Shown one piece after another: positions 31,466 to 42,800 of a stretch of 64,000 nt of DNA. The stretch comes from Chloranthus sessilifolius (taxonomy: Eukaryota > Streptophyta > Magnoliopsida > Chloranthales > Chloranthaceae): the NCBI GenBank assembly GCA_021018995.1, contig CM037586.1:145928060-145992059 (forward strand). The letters are read 5' to 3'. Position 1 is the first letter of the stretch. Each line of letters begins with the position of its first letter. Below the pieces are notes generated by a model that was not told where the DNA came from, searched no databases, and saw only the letters and a program-made list of their open reading frames with translations. Position numbers and translations under genes: made by a program.

Positions 31466-33147
31466 AAAATTAAGAAAAAGCAAGAACATGAGTTCCCCTG
31501 ATATCAGGGGACTGCTAATATCATGTGGACTGCTGATATCAGTTCCACTGCTCATCATCCTACTCATTTTTTTCAAATTTAAAAAAAAAAAAAAAAAAAA
31601 AAAGAGTAAAAACTTCAAATTCTCTCATAAAAAAAAGACCTTATCTTTCTCAAATTGTTCTTTAACAGTAAACTGAGGCCCATGCAATAAATTTTTCAAT
31701 GAACTATAAAAATTTAAGAGTGAACCTTGAGAGATGTACAGTTTTTTTTATAAAACCCAAATCAGTGAAAGTTAATTACATACTTCCACTGATTTAGTAA
31801 CCACACATTTCTATGCCACCTCCTGAGGTTTAACCAATTTGGTCATGGATTTTTTTCCCCTAACACCTGCTTCATTGAGTTGCAAGAGAGCTGGTCTTGT
31901 GGTGTTTTGTTTTATTTCATTTCTTTTTTAATTAGCAAGTCACAGTCCAAAGTATGTTGGCGAGGGGAAAATTCGGCACAAAAAAATAAGATTAAGAAGG
32001 GTGAAAAATATTGGAAAAGGTTGTAATTTATTGTGAAAATCGCGAAATTTGTGATCTTAAAAGAAAATTAAGAATGCTTTAAAAAAATCAATATGTATTT
32101 TGTGATTTATTGGGTAAAGCAAATAATTGCCAATTGCAAATTTTACAAAAAGTCATATGAGCCATGCGCCTCATAGACCCTCGCCTGTGGAGACCTCCAT
32201 GCTCTTTAAGCCTGTGTATCTACGCGACTCAGCTCATACGTCATTTGCTAATGGCCAAGTTGGTCACTCTATACCAGCACTTTAATATTTTTGGCGGCTC
32301 CCCAGCCATCGGTTATCGCATTCTATTCTCCTCACTAATCAAGAAAAATGATAAACTAAAGGAATAATGGCACATGACTTATGGGAAACTGATTAGTCCA
32401 TAAACACCCAACCCTGACTTGGCTTGGTGGCGGATGACTTTGAGCAGTCCAAGTCGTTAAGATGATAGTTTATATGGATCAAAGTGATATTGAAAATGGC
32501 TCTGAGGCACATAGTTTACTACGAATCGACCGATACCGATTAGTATCGGCCTACTATACATATAGTAGGGTTGCATATTTAAGTGTCAGTACTCTGATTC
32601 ATTTATGATCCATATATCATCTCAGGAACTGTAATCAACCCAAAAAACAATGCCCATGAGAGGATGTAAAATACTCAATCCAGAAACTTTAATATGGACC
32701 ATTATTCATATATACATCAGCGTATTTGAATGGTTCAGGCATTTATAGGCATTTTTTTGGGCCTGAGTTTCAGTCATATGATGTTTTCCTTTCAGGATGA
32801 TGGGCTTGTAAAAAAATGTGTTCCAACTAGCACCATATTTTCTTAAAGTGGGACAGTGGACGGCCACGGTGTTATCTCAATCAAAGACAATTGGTAAATT
32901 TAAAAAGAAAAAAACTGCCAAGTCTCCTCATCAATTTAAAAAGAAAAAACAGACAATTGGTCAATTTAAAAAGCTGAATTCAAAGACAGTTGGTCAGTTT
33001 AAACGATATTTTGGAAGTTGAGATTTGGAAACCCAAAGCACCAAACCGAGTTGTCTCCCCAAGTCACTTACTAAAATATTTATCAAAAAAATCACAAACA
33101 AGAGACAATATCAATAATAAGAAGTGAAATAGGGCAAGTGGCTGAAC
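31466..33147. other. Spacer between host-gene fragments; no gene seen
   Basis: It holds an A-tract (31580-31603) and a short relative of the 217-684 hairpin arm at about 32497-32524 (GGCTCTGAGGCACATAG). Repeated AATTTAAAAAG / GACAATTGGT / GACAGTTGGT phrases occur at 32880-33003. No further host exon was recognised, though diverged intron pieces of the captured genes may be here. Confidence 0.4.
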
Positions 33148-33234
33148 CTTGGGTGCTCCGCTTACTGTTCCAACAGGTAAAGCCGAACGTAGAGCATCAC
33201 AACATGTGAGATTATCAAATAAGTCTCCTGTAAC
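33148..33234 (-). pseudogene. Anthranilate synthase alpha-subunit exon fragment
   Basis: The minus strand reads [20 protein letters not shown] then VGTVSGAPK, matching the conserved chorismate-binding core of plastid anthranilate synthase alpha (family form [22 protein letters not shown]). A good acceptor (TTTTTGTAG) precedes the exon at 33235. Only this exon is present, so it cannot encode an enzyme. It is on the same strand as the BLH and RuvBL1 fragments. Confidence 0.8.
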
Positions 33235-33596
33235 CTACAAAAAGGTTAAAAGTAGAATGTCATAAACTGCCTTCAACCACCCTCGGTAAGATGAAATGCT
33301 CATCGAGACACAATATTATACTTGCAGTAAATTAAAATAATAACAGCCAGGATTAAAATAATAACAGTCAGCATTTACTGTTCTAAATTTTAGGGTCTTG
33401 AAATCTTGCAAAAGATTTAAAAAGCTTAAGATAAAATTTCCTACAATGAAACACTCAATCCGCTCGTCATGTGATCACATTTAGATAACTACGTGACCCA
33501 AGATCTCGAGAAATTTCTCATTTTATTTTTTCTACTTCATGTGGCCAATTAAAGTGGTCACATCACTCTCAATGCCCACTTGGCCTTCTTCATTAA
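33235..33596. other. Spacer; no gene seen
   Basis: AT-rich sequence with a short duplicated ATTAAAATAATAACAG phrase near 33330-33365. Nothing else was recognised before the solo LTR. Confidence 0.4.
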
Positions 33597-36244
33597 TGTG
33601 ACAGCCCGGATTTTCGCACCCAAAAATCCGTGCCATCAGGATCATACTCTGGATGATCCCCAAAACAAATCACGAAGTGTCTGCTCGTATAGCGGAAATC
33701 AAACAGACACTGTCCAGCAGTGGTAGATCGAGTCATCACATAAGGTTTTTAAAAAGAAAGAAGCAATAAACAAAACATGTATATATATCTCAAAAAAATA
33801 TACATTCCCAAAAAGGAACCAAGAAGAACCACTGGTGATGGACATCCATCACCCAAAACAATGGTTCCTGATAATGGTTCCAATAGAATGTATAATAATA
33901 TAATAAAAGATACTAACATATATAATAATAAATACAAAATGGTGGCCACCAAGCACACAATAATCCAGAGTACCAAAAAGTGTAAATTACAGGATTCAGG
34001 TACCCAGGCTACAGATAGAACTCGTCCGCCTGGATGTCAGTCTCCTTATCCTCGGCCTCTGCCTCTGGGTTAGGCTGGTAATCGGGGTCGCTATCGGTGT
34101 CGGGAACTCTAGCCTCAGAACCTATAATTGTTGTAGAAACAGGGTGAGCTAACCATCTAAGCTCAGTAGAAGAATTTCAGTTAAAATTGCATCTTAATTG
34201 TAAAACATAGTTGCAATATATATTGACAGAATTGAACATATGCAAGCAAATGCTTCAGATATGCAGAATTTATTAAAGCAGGCATAACTTATTAGAGTTT
34301 ATAGAATGTTATATATACAATATTTAATGACTTAAAATAGTAAACTTAAGTAACTCACGTGAGTATAGCACGTAGTAGCCAGATTTAGTCCGATGGGTAA
34401 TCCCGACCATCGTCGTTCACATGAACAATTTCAGGAATGCAACAATGCCTCAACTATAGAGTGCAATTGTGCCAAGGATTTCCAAGCAGATACACGATTG
34501 TGCCAGACACGGATATACCACCGAGTCGGTGAGATTCGTCAGATTAATAAACTTCAAATCACATGCAGACTTATTATACTTAACGGAAATCAGATGACAG
34601 ATAGCAGGTGTCAGATATAACAGAGTTGTCACACATGCTAAACATGACTGGAAGCAAAATCAGACTATGTAGTTGAATGCAGAAAATTTGGAATCCATGA
34701 GATCAAGAATAAATGCAATTTCAGTTGAATTCCCCTACCTCAAATCAGACATTTCTAAGCAAATCCAAAGCTTTTCTAAACATCAAAGTATGATCCTAGA
34801 CCATAAATATAGTACACTAAGTGTCAAGGATATTAGAACGTCAACTGGCGCGGTGTCCAGTAGTGTTCAATTTACAAAAACAAAACAGGTAAAAAACATG
34901 GGTGATTGATCGATCAACACCTTGATTGATTGATCAATCCTCCTCCTTGATCGATCAATGACCTCACTGATCGATCAATCCCCTCCAAACACTCCCAAGG
35001 CAACAAGGTTAATTGATCGATCAATAGCCTCTATTGATCGATCACCTTCTCTTTGATCGATCAATGCTTCAATTGATCAATCAATAGCTCCTTTCTCTTC
35101 ACACTTGTCAGAGGAAAAATTGATCGATCACTAGCTTAGTTGATCGATCAATCTGTCTCATTGATCGATCACTAACCTACATTTTCAAATTTCTCTCTTC
35201 CTGTTCTCATTCATACTTTATACAGATTGATCGATCAATACCCTTATTGATCGATCAATTCATGCCAGTGATCGATCAATACCCTTATTGATCGATCAAT
35301 TCATGCCAGTGATCGATCACTCTCTCTGTGATCGATCAACCCCCACAATTGATCGATCAATTAGCTGATTGATCGATCAATGCCTCTCAAGCACTGAACT
35401 TTCAGGAAAGAGCTCCTACTGTTCCCACTAAAGACTTATATGAATTGATTGATCAATGCCTCCCATTGATCGATCAATCCAGTATTGATCGATCAATAAT
35501 GACAGTTCTCTGTCATTAATGGAGGTCACTCCTTTGACCTATTTTCAAACCTTTTTTCATTAATGGTTTCTAACCATCTCTACGCACACATAAATATAGT
35601 ATAAGGGGCTTTAATCTTGCCCAACTTAAATGCAAAGGCTCACCTCTATTTGGGCCCTTTCGGGGTCTCGGCAAACGCAAATCAGAAGAGTTTCGGATCC
35701 GACTCTCATAGTTTATCACTGCTATGGCTCAAACAAGCAGACGATCAGTTCTGCTTCAACACGCAGAGACCGCACACATACATGAACTAGATGTGGAGCG
35801 TTTTATTTGATCTCTCCACCCTCTATCTCAGACAAACTCACAACCTCAGGTATCACTAACCCTGCTCTTCTCAAAGAACCCACTCAAAACAAAACCTAGC
35901 TACAAACTTTTGTTCAAGAAACAAGAGAAAGAAGATGAGAGGAGATCTTTCTAGGTCTCTTCCTCCTCTTATAAGCTAAGAAACAGAATATCCTTGATAT
36001 TTCTGTTTCTCATGACTTAAGCTCCGGTGTGGAGCACCTATACGGTCTCTATGATGTAGCACGCCGTATCAACGTCCTACAAGACTCGGACTTAAGCGAG
36101 AAGTCACACATGACTTCACCTACATGTGAATTAATAATATTTTCAATAATATTATATTTAAACTTTCATATTTGTCTCAATTTTTGTACCGGACATGCAT
36201 ATCGAAACAGTCAGGTTCTTATTCGAAATTTTAAGGTCGTTACA
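33597..36244. repeat. Solo LTR of a Tekay-related Ty3/gypsy family (fossil)
   Basis: It starts TGTGACAGCCCGGATTTTCG and ends AAGGTCGTTACA, like the 14605-27801 LTRs but clearly diverged from them. It is flanked by a perfect 5-bp duplication ATTAA (33592-33596 and 36245-36249). No internal region is present, so it probably arose by LTR-LTR recombination. A GATCGATC array occupies about 34905-35490. Confidence 0.88.
34905..35490. repeat. GATCGATC palindrome array in the solo LTR
   Basis: About thirty ATTGATCGATCAAT-type palindromes, many of them intact, with spacers unlike those in the Tekay-type LTRs. The palindrome is conserved; the spacer sequence is not. Confidence 0.88.
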
Positions 36245-36249
36245 ATTAA

Positions 36250-37627
36250 GGCCCAATGGGTTTTTAAATAAATCATTTGCAATAAGTAATACGTTAGACT
36301 TCATTGACCCAACTATATGTGATAAAGAAGATGATAGCATTTACTATGGATTTGTATTAAAGTGCACTGTAGTTTTGAGAAAAAAAAAAAAGCCTTTATA
36401 TTTTGGAAGTTTCACGTAAAACTAAAGAAAGAAAAATGCAGTCTTAAATAATCTTGTGAAGCTGCATATTTTGAAGTTTCAAGTATTATTTGACTTAACA
36501 AACTAAATTTTGAAATTTCAAAGATCACCAAAATCATGGCTTTAATCTCATTATGTCGGTGGTAAATCCATCCGATTTTATATTCTGGATCTCCTCTCAA
36601 CCCCAAACTGCAATTTAAACCCAAACTCACCGATATTTGTATGAAATGAATAGTAACATCTGGAGATTTGACCGATCTGTGATTCGGAACCAGTTCAACA
36701 ATCGGTGGTCAGCGATTGGAGGTTCGTGATTAAAGCTGATCCACCACCTCCAAAATAGAATCTAAAGCTTAATAATAAAAATTCCAAATCTATATAATAA
36801 TAATAATAAATAAATAAAACCGTCTCGGTAGTTCAAGAGCTAAAAGCGAAGCTCCAATCGGAAAAAGCTACCGAAATGCTACATTTTCCAAAACGAAGCC
36901 CTTAATTAAGAACGGTAATAGTGCTAAAAAACCAAAAAAAAATTAAAAACTAATAAGCTAGAAGAGTAAAAAATCTCAACGATCTACGAACCTAAATCCA
37001 AGAAAACATTAGAAAAAATCTAGTTCTTGAACTAAACATCCAAAAAAATAGATGAAAAATCGACACCAAAAGCACGAAGAACATAGATCTACGAAACCTA
37101 CCTCGATTTTTACCAAAAATAGTTTATTTTCAACTGCTCCAGATCTGAAGACTATAAAGATCTCAAAACTAAAAGGTTTGAAGAGACGTCTTCGTGGTTC
37201 AAGTGTGACGAAAAACTGAGAGGGTTGAGTAGCTTAACTGGCGAGCTTTTTTAGAACGGCAATGGCACCGGAAATCAACATCGTGAGGCTGCTAGAAAAA
37301 GTTACAGAAGCAAATATCTTGAAGAAAATGTTATAAAACCACAAAATCAGAGAGAAAAACTAAAGACACCCAAGCAGATTTGATCATCCAATGCTCCATA
37401 GATTCCAAAGTCGATCGACCCTAATCACAGATCCAAAACGCTCAACGGCTGTTCAATCCCTAATCGTTTCCATGAGAGATTTGGATAGATGAAAGGAGCT
37501 ACGGCTTGATAATGTTTTAGTATTTATATGGAAGGAGTGAGGGTTAAAAAGGAAGAAGAAGAAGAAGAGACGAAGAGGGAGATGGAGGCGCTAGGGTTTC
37601 GAAGAGGGAGATGGAGGTTATGGTTTC

Positions 37628-37665
<38 letters not shown>

Positions 37666-37850
37666 GGGGGAGGGGGAGCCGGATTCAGAGTAAAAAACAA
37701 TTATTCTGGTTTGGTTGGGCACGATATCTTATAGCATGGGATGAGGGTTTGTTTTTTATTTAGCAGGTTTGTATCACTTCAAATGCTCTTATTTTACCCA
37801 GTTGTATCATTTGTATCGGCGGTTTATATAAGTGGACGCCAGTATTTGTA
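36250..37850. other. Spacer; possible CACTA internal debris; no gene seen
   Basis: No protein family is recognised. A purine-rich stretch and a (GA)n tract (37632-37662) give a low-complexity open frame at 37528-37734 that is not credible as a gene. Because a CACTA right terminus lies at 37888, part of this stretch may be the interior of a non-autonomous CACTA element, but its left end was not found. Confidence 0.35.
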
Positions 37851-37970
37851 TCGGAGAACTGTCGCTAAAACTGTCTTTTTTTGTAGTGTGGCAGTTTTTT
37901 TGTTATTAGTGATAATTTTGGCTGTGGCTAATACTCTTATGTTTTGTTGTGTAGAATCAACTATCATGAT
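37850..37970. mobile_element. CACTA-family right terminus and neighbouring fragment
   Basis: AACTGTCGCTAAAACTGTC runs into TTTTTTTGTAGTG ending at 37888, the right-end motif of the family. A second partial copy follows to about 37970 (GGCTGTGGCTAATACTCTTA). Confidence 0.5.
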
Positions 37971-38123
37971 CTTCGCGATAAGGTACATACATATATTTTA
38001 ATTTGTGAATTGTTGATTTATAATTTCGATTGATCATACACTTAGATCCTAGGGAAAATATTTAGATGGTCAGATCAATAGATCTAAAATTTGTCTCTCT
38101 ACGAATGCAAAAAGGTCCTCAAC

Positions 38124-38404
38124 CAGGGCTGGGATCTGGTTTGGATTCAGATTTCTAATCCGTTTGGCTGAGTTGAATATCCCGACCTATTTACTAAATA
38201 GGTCGTGTTCGGCTCAGGTTAAGGCTTCTACACATGAACCCGACTCGACTTAACTCCCTACCTTCTATTTTAACTAAGTTTTTCCAACCCAACCTGACCT
38301 ATTATTCGATATTGGCTCAGGTCAGATTTGGCTAAGTGCTGTGATAATCAGGTTGACACTGATCCGACCTATACCCAACCTGACCAAACCAATTCGCATC
38401 CCTA
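38124..38404. mobile_element. Possible hAT-type MITE
   Basis: The left end CAGGGCTGGGATCTGGTTTGG and the reverse complement of the right end (TAGGGATGCGAATTGGTTTGG) match at about 15 of 20 bases. The CAGGG/TAGGG ends resemble hAT termini. The interior repeats CCGACCT / CAACCTGACC phrases. No clear 8-bp target duplication was seen, so the boundaries are tentative. Confidence 0.4.
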
Positions 38405-38486
38405 GATGAGGCTAACACAAAAGAAGAATTATATAACACAAAAGAAGCATGCTTCACACTTAAATTCTCGTACACATCAACTTTTA

Positions 38487-40626
38487 GGCCCTGTTTGATA
38501 ACAAAGAAACTCCAAAGAGGAAATGAAATCAATTTCTTAGTTGATTTCCTGTGAAATGATTTCCTCTAGAAATGGATTTTCCACTATTTGATTAGTGTGT
38601 TTGAGAAATGAATTTCATTGGAAATTGATTTCTCTCGTTTGATTAGTATCTTTGAAAATGAATATGAAAATAAGTTTTTAAGTTTTGATCATTTATTATT
38701 AAAATCATAATTAAAGTCAAATATTAGCCAATAATTTTTTAATTATATTTTATTACGTTACAAATTAATACCATAGTAATCACTATTTATTATTAAGTTA
38801 ATTAAGTCAAAGTTTGAAAAGTCAAACTCAAATAAAAAGTCAAACTTTGACCAAACTTAAAATTTTGATAAAAAAATATGTAAAGCTAAATAACAAAGTT
38901 GTAAATGCAGTATCTAATATAAGTTTATACGTTGAAATAAAATTAAATTTTATAAAAGTCAAACTTTGACTAAAATTTCAACTTTGACCAAGAGAAAATT
39001 TTACGATGTACCAACAAGTTACAAAAGTTTAACTTCAAATTAATATAACAGTATTCATATACATCGTTAGGTTACACTAGTCAAAATTTGATCAAATATC
39101 CACTTTTAATAAAAGTCAAACTTTGACCAAACGTAAAACTTTGATTAATAAAAAACTTTAAGACTAAAGTTCAAAGTTATATAGTAAATGCTAGTATGTA
39201 TTATAAGGTTACATGTTGAAACAAAATTCAATTTTTAAACTTGAAAAAAAATTCAATTTTTTAAAAAAGTCAAACTTTGACCAATAAAACATTTGACAAT
39301 CTACCATCAACCTACAAATTAACATAACGTATTCGTATTCATCACTAGGTTACACTAGTAAAAAATTTTACTAAATATCAACTTTTAAAAAGTCAAACTT
39401 TGACCACATGTAACAAAAAATAAAATAAAATTTTGTAATGTACTACAAAGTAATAAATAAAAAATGATAATCTCATTGGGGATACAGAAGTTCAAAAAAA
39501 TCAAATTGTGTTAAAAAGTTAAAGTTTGACTAAATATCAAACTTTGACTAATAAAAATTTACATTACCAAAATACAAATAACAACAGTAATAATCACTAT
39601 CTATTATCAAGATATACTTCTCAAATTTTGACTAAAATTAAAATTTGAATAAAAGTCAAATTGTGACTAAAAGTCAAACTTTGATTAATAAAAATGAAGC
39701 AATATATTTTCAAGTTATAAATTAAAATAATGATATATATTTTTAATTATAATATGTCACTAATAAAAATTTATAACATTTTATATAAAATAGAACTTTG
39801 ACCAAAAGTCAAACTTTGATAAAAAAAAATTGCACTAATACGGTATAAAGTTATGTAGTAGTAGACTCTATCTATAAGCAAGTTTCAAGTTAGACTAAAA
39901 ATAAATTTTGTATAAAAGTCAAAGTTTGACCAAAAGTCACAGTTTGACTAAAAGTCAAAGTATTGACTAATACAATTGAGAATCTAATATCAAATTATAT
40001 ATCAACACGGCAGCATCATTTTTTTGCCATCAAATTATTGGAGTCAATGTTTAATAAAAAAGTAAAATTTTAATTAAGAGTCAAAGTTTGACGTTAAAGT
40101 CAACCTTTTACCCCTAAAATTTTGATAATATATTACTAACTTACAACTTATTATCATGTTTTAGTAGTCAAAGTTTGATCAAAAGTCAAAACTTTATATA
40201 ACTTATAAATCCAATTAAAGTTTGATTAAAATTCAAACTTTGACCAAAGTCTAATATTAGCTGAAAAGAATATGATGTAGATAATGTGGTCGTCATAGTG
40301 ATCGTGCTGGTATGATGGTCATAGAAATTGAAGTTACTTTTTAATAGTTAAAAAATAATTTTTTTTTACTTTTATATTTTTTACAAGTAACTTTAGATTT
40401 GCAATAACAAAAAATTATTATTTTGTTAGTAGGAAACTCAATTTCAGCCACTTAATAGGTTGAAATGATTTCCTCCTAAAATGATTTGATGTATAGAAAT
40501 TCAATTTTCATGCGGGACCGACTTAATTTCAATTCCATCTCCTTAAATAATTATCAAACAACAACAATTGAAAATTAAATTTCATTTCCACTATAAAATT
40601 ACATTTCCATGTTATCAAAAAAGGCC
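38487..40626. mobile_element. PIF/Harbinger-type non-autonomous element rich in TTGAC/GTCAA motifs
   Basis: 2,140 bp. The left terminus is GGCCCTGTTTGATAACA and the reverse complement of the right is GGCCTTTTTTGATAACA. Both sides have the target duplication TTA (38484-38486 and 40627-40629), typical of PIF/Harbinger and Tourist elements. Subterminal stretches are rich in GAAATGATTTCCTC-like motifs. The middle (about 38800-40280) is a degenerate array of AAAGTCAAACTTTGACC in both orientations. It has no transposase or other coding capacity. Confidence 0.8.
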
Positions 40627-40629
40627 TTA

Positions 40630-41440
40630 TCTTCAAATACCTATTGAAATGATGGACCAATTGAAACAACTATACACAAGTTTGAATTTAATAGACTCTT
40701 GACTACTATTTTAAAGGGTGTTTGCTGGTGAAAGATTTGCGTAATGCTACTAAAAGTGCTTGCTTGAAAACGAAAAAGCTTAATATGGTCTGCAAAAGCT
40801 ATAAATATTAACTAGAACATTTCGTTAGTTTTGGGATTAATAGAATGTGACCCTTTTAAAGATTGGGTCATGACCATCGCACTTGTAAACAGGGGGTCTC
40901 AAATCTAAATGAGCCAGGTTGTTTTAAGGGCATGCCTTAAATGCATTGACCAACAATGGATTCATAGGATCTGGCCCATACCCGGGCCAAATAACTATTT
41001 ATGTCAGTCCAGCCTATGTATAAAATGGGCCATTCCTGGCCCATATAACCATGCCCATACATGATGGGCTGTGACGCGAGTTAGACATCCTCTTTGAGAC
41101 CCCTAACATCCTGTCGGGCCATAAGGGAGCACAAAACATAATCGGCCCCAAGCATTCTGCCCATCCAGGCCCAAATATCAGATATGGATGGACTGGTCCG
41201 TTTATATATTAAATGGGCTTACTTCATTTATCCCGGGCCATGGAAGGCTGGTCTCAAGGTTGGCCCATTAACACACACACCCACAGGCTCAAGGCTGACC
41301 CATTAATTATAACACACACACCACTTGGGCACTCTAGGTCATGCAAAAGGTAGCTCATATTGAGAGCTACCCTGAGCCCAAAAAAGACACTAATTGAAAG
41401 ATTTGAACCACCCCATCGGTACACTCTAATATGAATATTT
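40630..41440. other. Spacer with clustered TGGGCC/GGCCCA motifs; no gene seen
   Basis: About a dozen TGGGCC/GGCCCA sites occur in 40970-41300, some in two roughly parallel blocks (AAAATGGGCC near 41026; TTAAATGGGCTT near 41210). They could be an old repeat. No family is recognised. Confidence 0.35.
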
Positions 41441-41993
41441 TGCATAAGAAGTCAATACTTGCACCCTAAATATAAGTCATTGCACCATTTTAAAAGAAAA
41501 ATAGAAATTAAAAAAAGGTGCAAGTTAAAAAAATGGTACAAGTACTTGCACCCATTTAAAATCATTCTAAAAGACTAAACGACAGCGCAAGTTCTAAGTC
41601 ATTCATTTTCCCCTGTTTTGAGTCATTCTTTATCTTGAAAGCACGGGAAACAAAGAGACAAGCAAAGAGAGGAAACGATCGAGAAGAAAGCTCACTTTGT
41701 GATAGAGAAGAAGAAAACAATTGACGATCAACAATCTAAAACTTATGAATCTATTGCGCTAAGTGTTGTCGATTTGGATGAAGAAGAAGAATATTTCTCT
41801 CAAATTTAGGGTGCCGAACGATCTGCGATCTCTCAAATGTTTGTTTTAAGTGGGGTGCAATTACATAATGTTCATGTAAGATAATATTCACTGTATGTTT
41901 TTTTTAAGTTGGGTGCAATTACATATTGCTTGTGCAATCATTAAAATGGTGCAATAACTTATATTTGGGATGCAAGTATTGGCTCTCTTTTGC
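41441..41993. mobile_element. ~550-bp MITE with ~50-bp terminal inverted repeats
   Basis: Left CAATACTTGCACCCTAAATA and then CATTGCACCATTTTA pair with the right end (TAAAATGGTGCAATAAC, TATTTGGGATGCAAGTATTG). The inverted similarity covers about 50 bp, and an inner GGTGCAAGT / ACTTGCACC pair is also present. The superfamily is undecided because no convincing target duplication was seen. Confidence 0.65.
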
Positions 41994-42599
41994 TAATCTT
42001 TTAATAATTAATATTAAAGTGCATGGATCGAATGGTTCTACTCCTTTCATGAAAAATATTTTTTTTCGCTGGTTTTGATCCTTTGATGTCCATAATTATT
42101 TTGGGTGAGATATTATAATTTGCCAGGTGGACTGGTTGGATATATAAATGAGTGCCATGTGGAGATTGAGTGTACGTCCATTCAAAATTTCTCAACAGAG
42201 TTGATCGATCTCATAGTTTTATCATCCAATAGTGATACACATAAATGCCAAGACCTAAGCGAATGTTAATCATGAGTTTATCCTTACTTACCGATTCCAT
42301 TATAATATACAATAATCATTAATCTTGACTTTAGCCTTCTATACCAACGGCGTTGCAACCTTCTTTTTGTCTGCCCATGAAGTTATTCCAAATATGGTAT
42401 TTGCAGCCAGTCATTCGGATTTTGGATTAAATAAAAAAATATTTATAAGAGTATCAATATTTACAACCGAATATTCAGTAAGGGCAACCTGTTTTCTACT
42501 GTGAGGGCTGTTGACTTCCTTGAATCAAATGAGGGAAATCATTTTTCCTCCCAATCTTTCCGACAATAAATATTGAAATCACAACCAACCTATCAAACA

Positions 42600-42715
42600 G
42601 CGAGATGTGTATATATTCCACGTGGCACACACCCCCTTGGTGACTAGGATCATGTGTGTACCATAAGAACAAGTTCTCAGGTCACTTTTTCGGATATGTG
42701 CCACATGGAATAAAT
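42600..42715. repeat. Short inverted repeat (TATTCCACGTGGCACA)
   Basis: GTATATATTCCACGTGGCAC (left) pairs with the reverse complement of TGTGCCACATGGAATAAATAC (quoted to 20: TGTGCCACATGGAATAAATA) on the right. About 22 bp are inverted around an 80-bp middle, probably a small MITE. Confidence 0.45.
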
Positions 42716-42739
42716 ACCTTATCAACCGTTTAATATGTA

Positions 42740-42800
42740 GACTATGATCTCAAGATCTGTTGTGTGTAAGATTGAGACGAAAAACGAACTCCATCCTCTT
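42740..42800. repeat. Dispersed repeat member (GATCTCAAGATC...AAGATTG)
   Basis: ATGATCTCAAGATCTGTTGT followed by GTGTAAGATTG and GACGAAAAACGAA. Related copies are at about 47825-47880 and 48745-48800 (same strand) and 48385-48432 (inverted). The family is unrecognised. Confidence 0.5.

Noticed and set aside
30345-33600. Helitron ends around the three host-gene fragments
   Set aside because: I looked for a 3' hairpin followed by CTRR and a 5' TC end on either strand and found nothing convincing, so capture is stated only as inference.
37528-37734. Glu/Arg-rich open frame
   Set aside because: It arises from GAAGAA and (GA)n low-complexity sequence.
38116-38412. 8-bp target duplication for the hAT-like MITE
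   Set aside because: TCCTCAAC and GATGAGGC do not match; the hAT call therefore stays weak.
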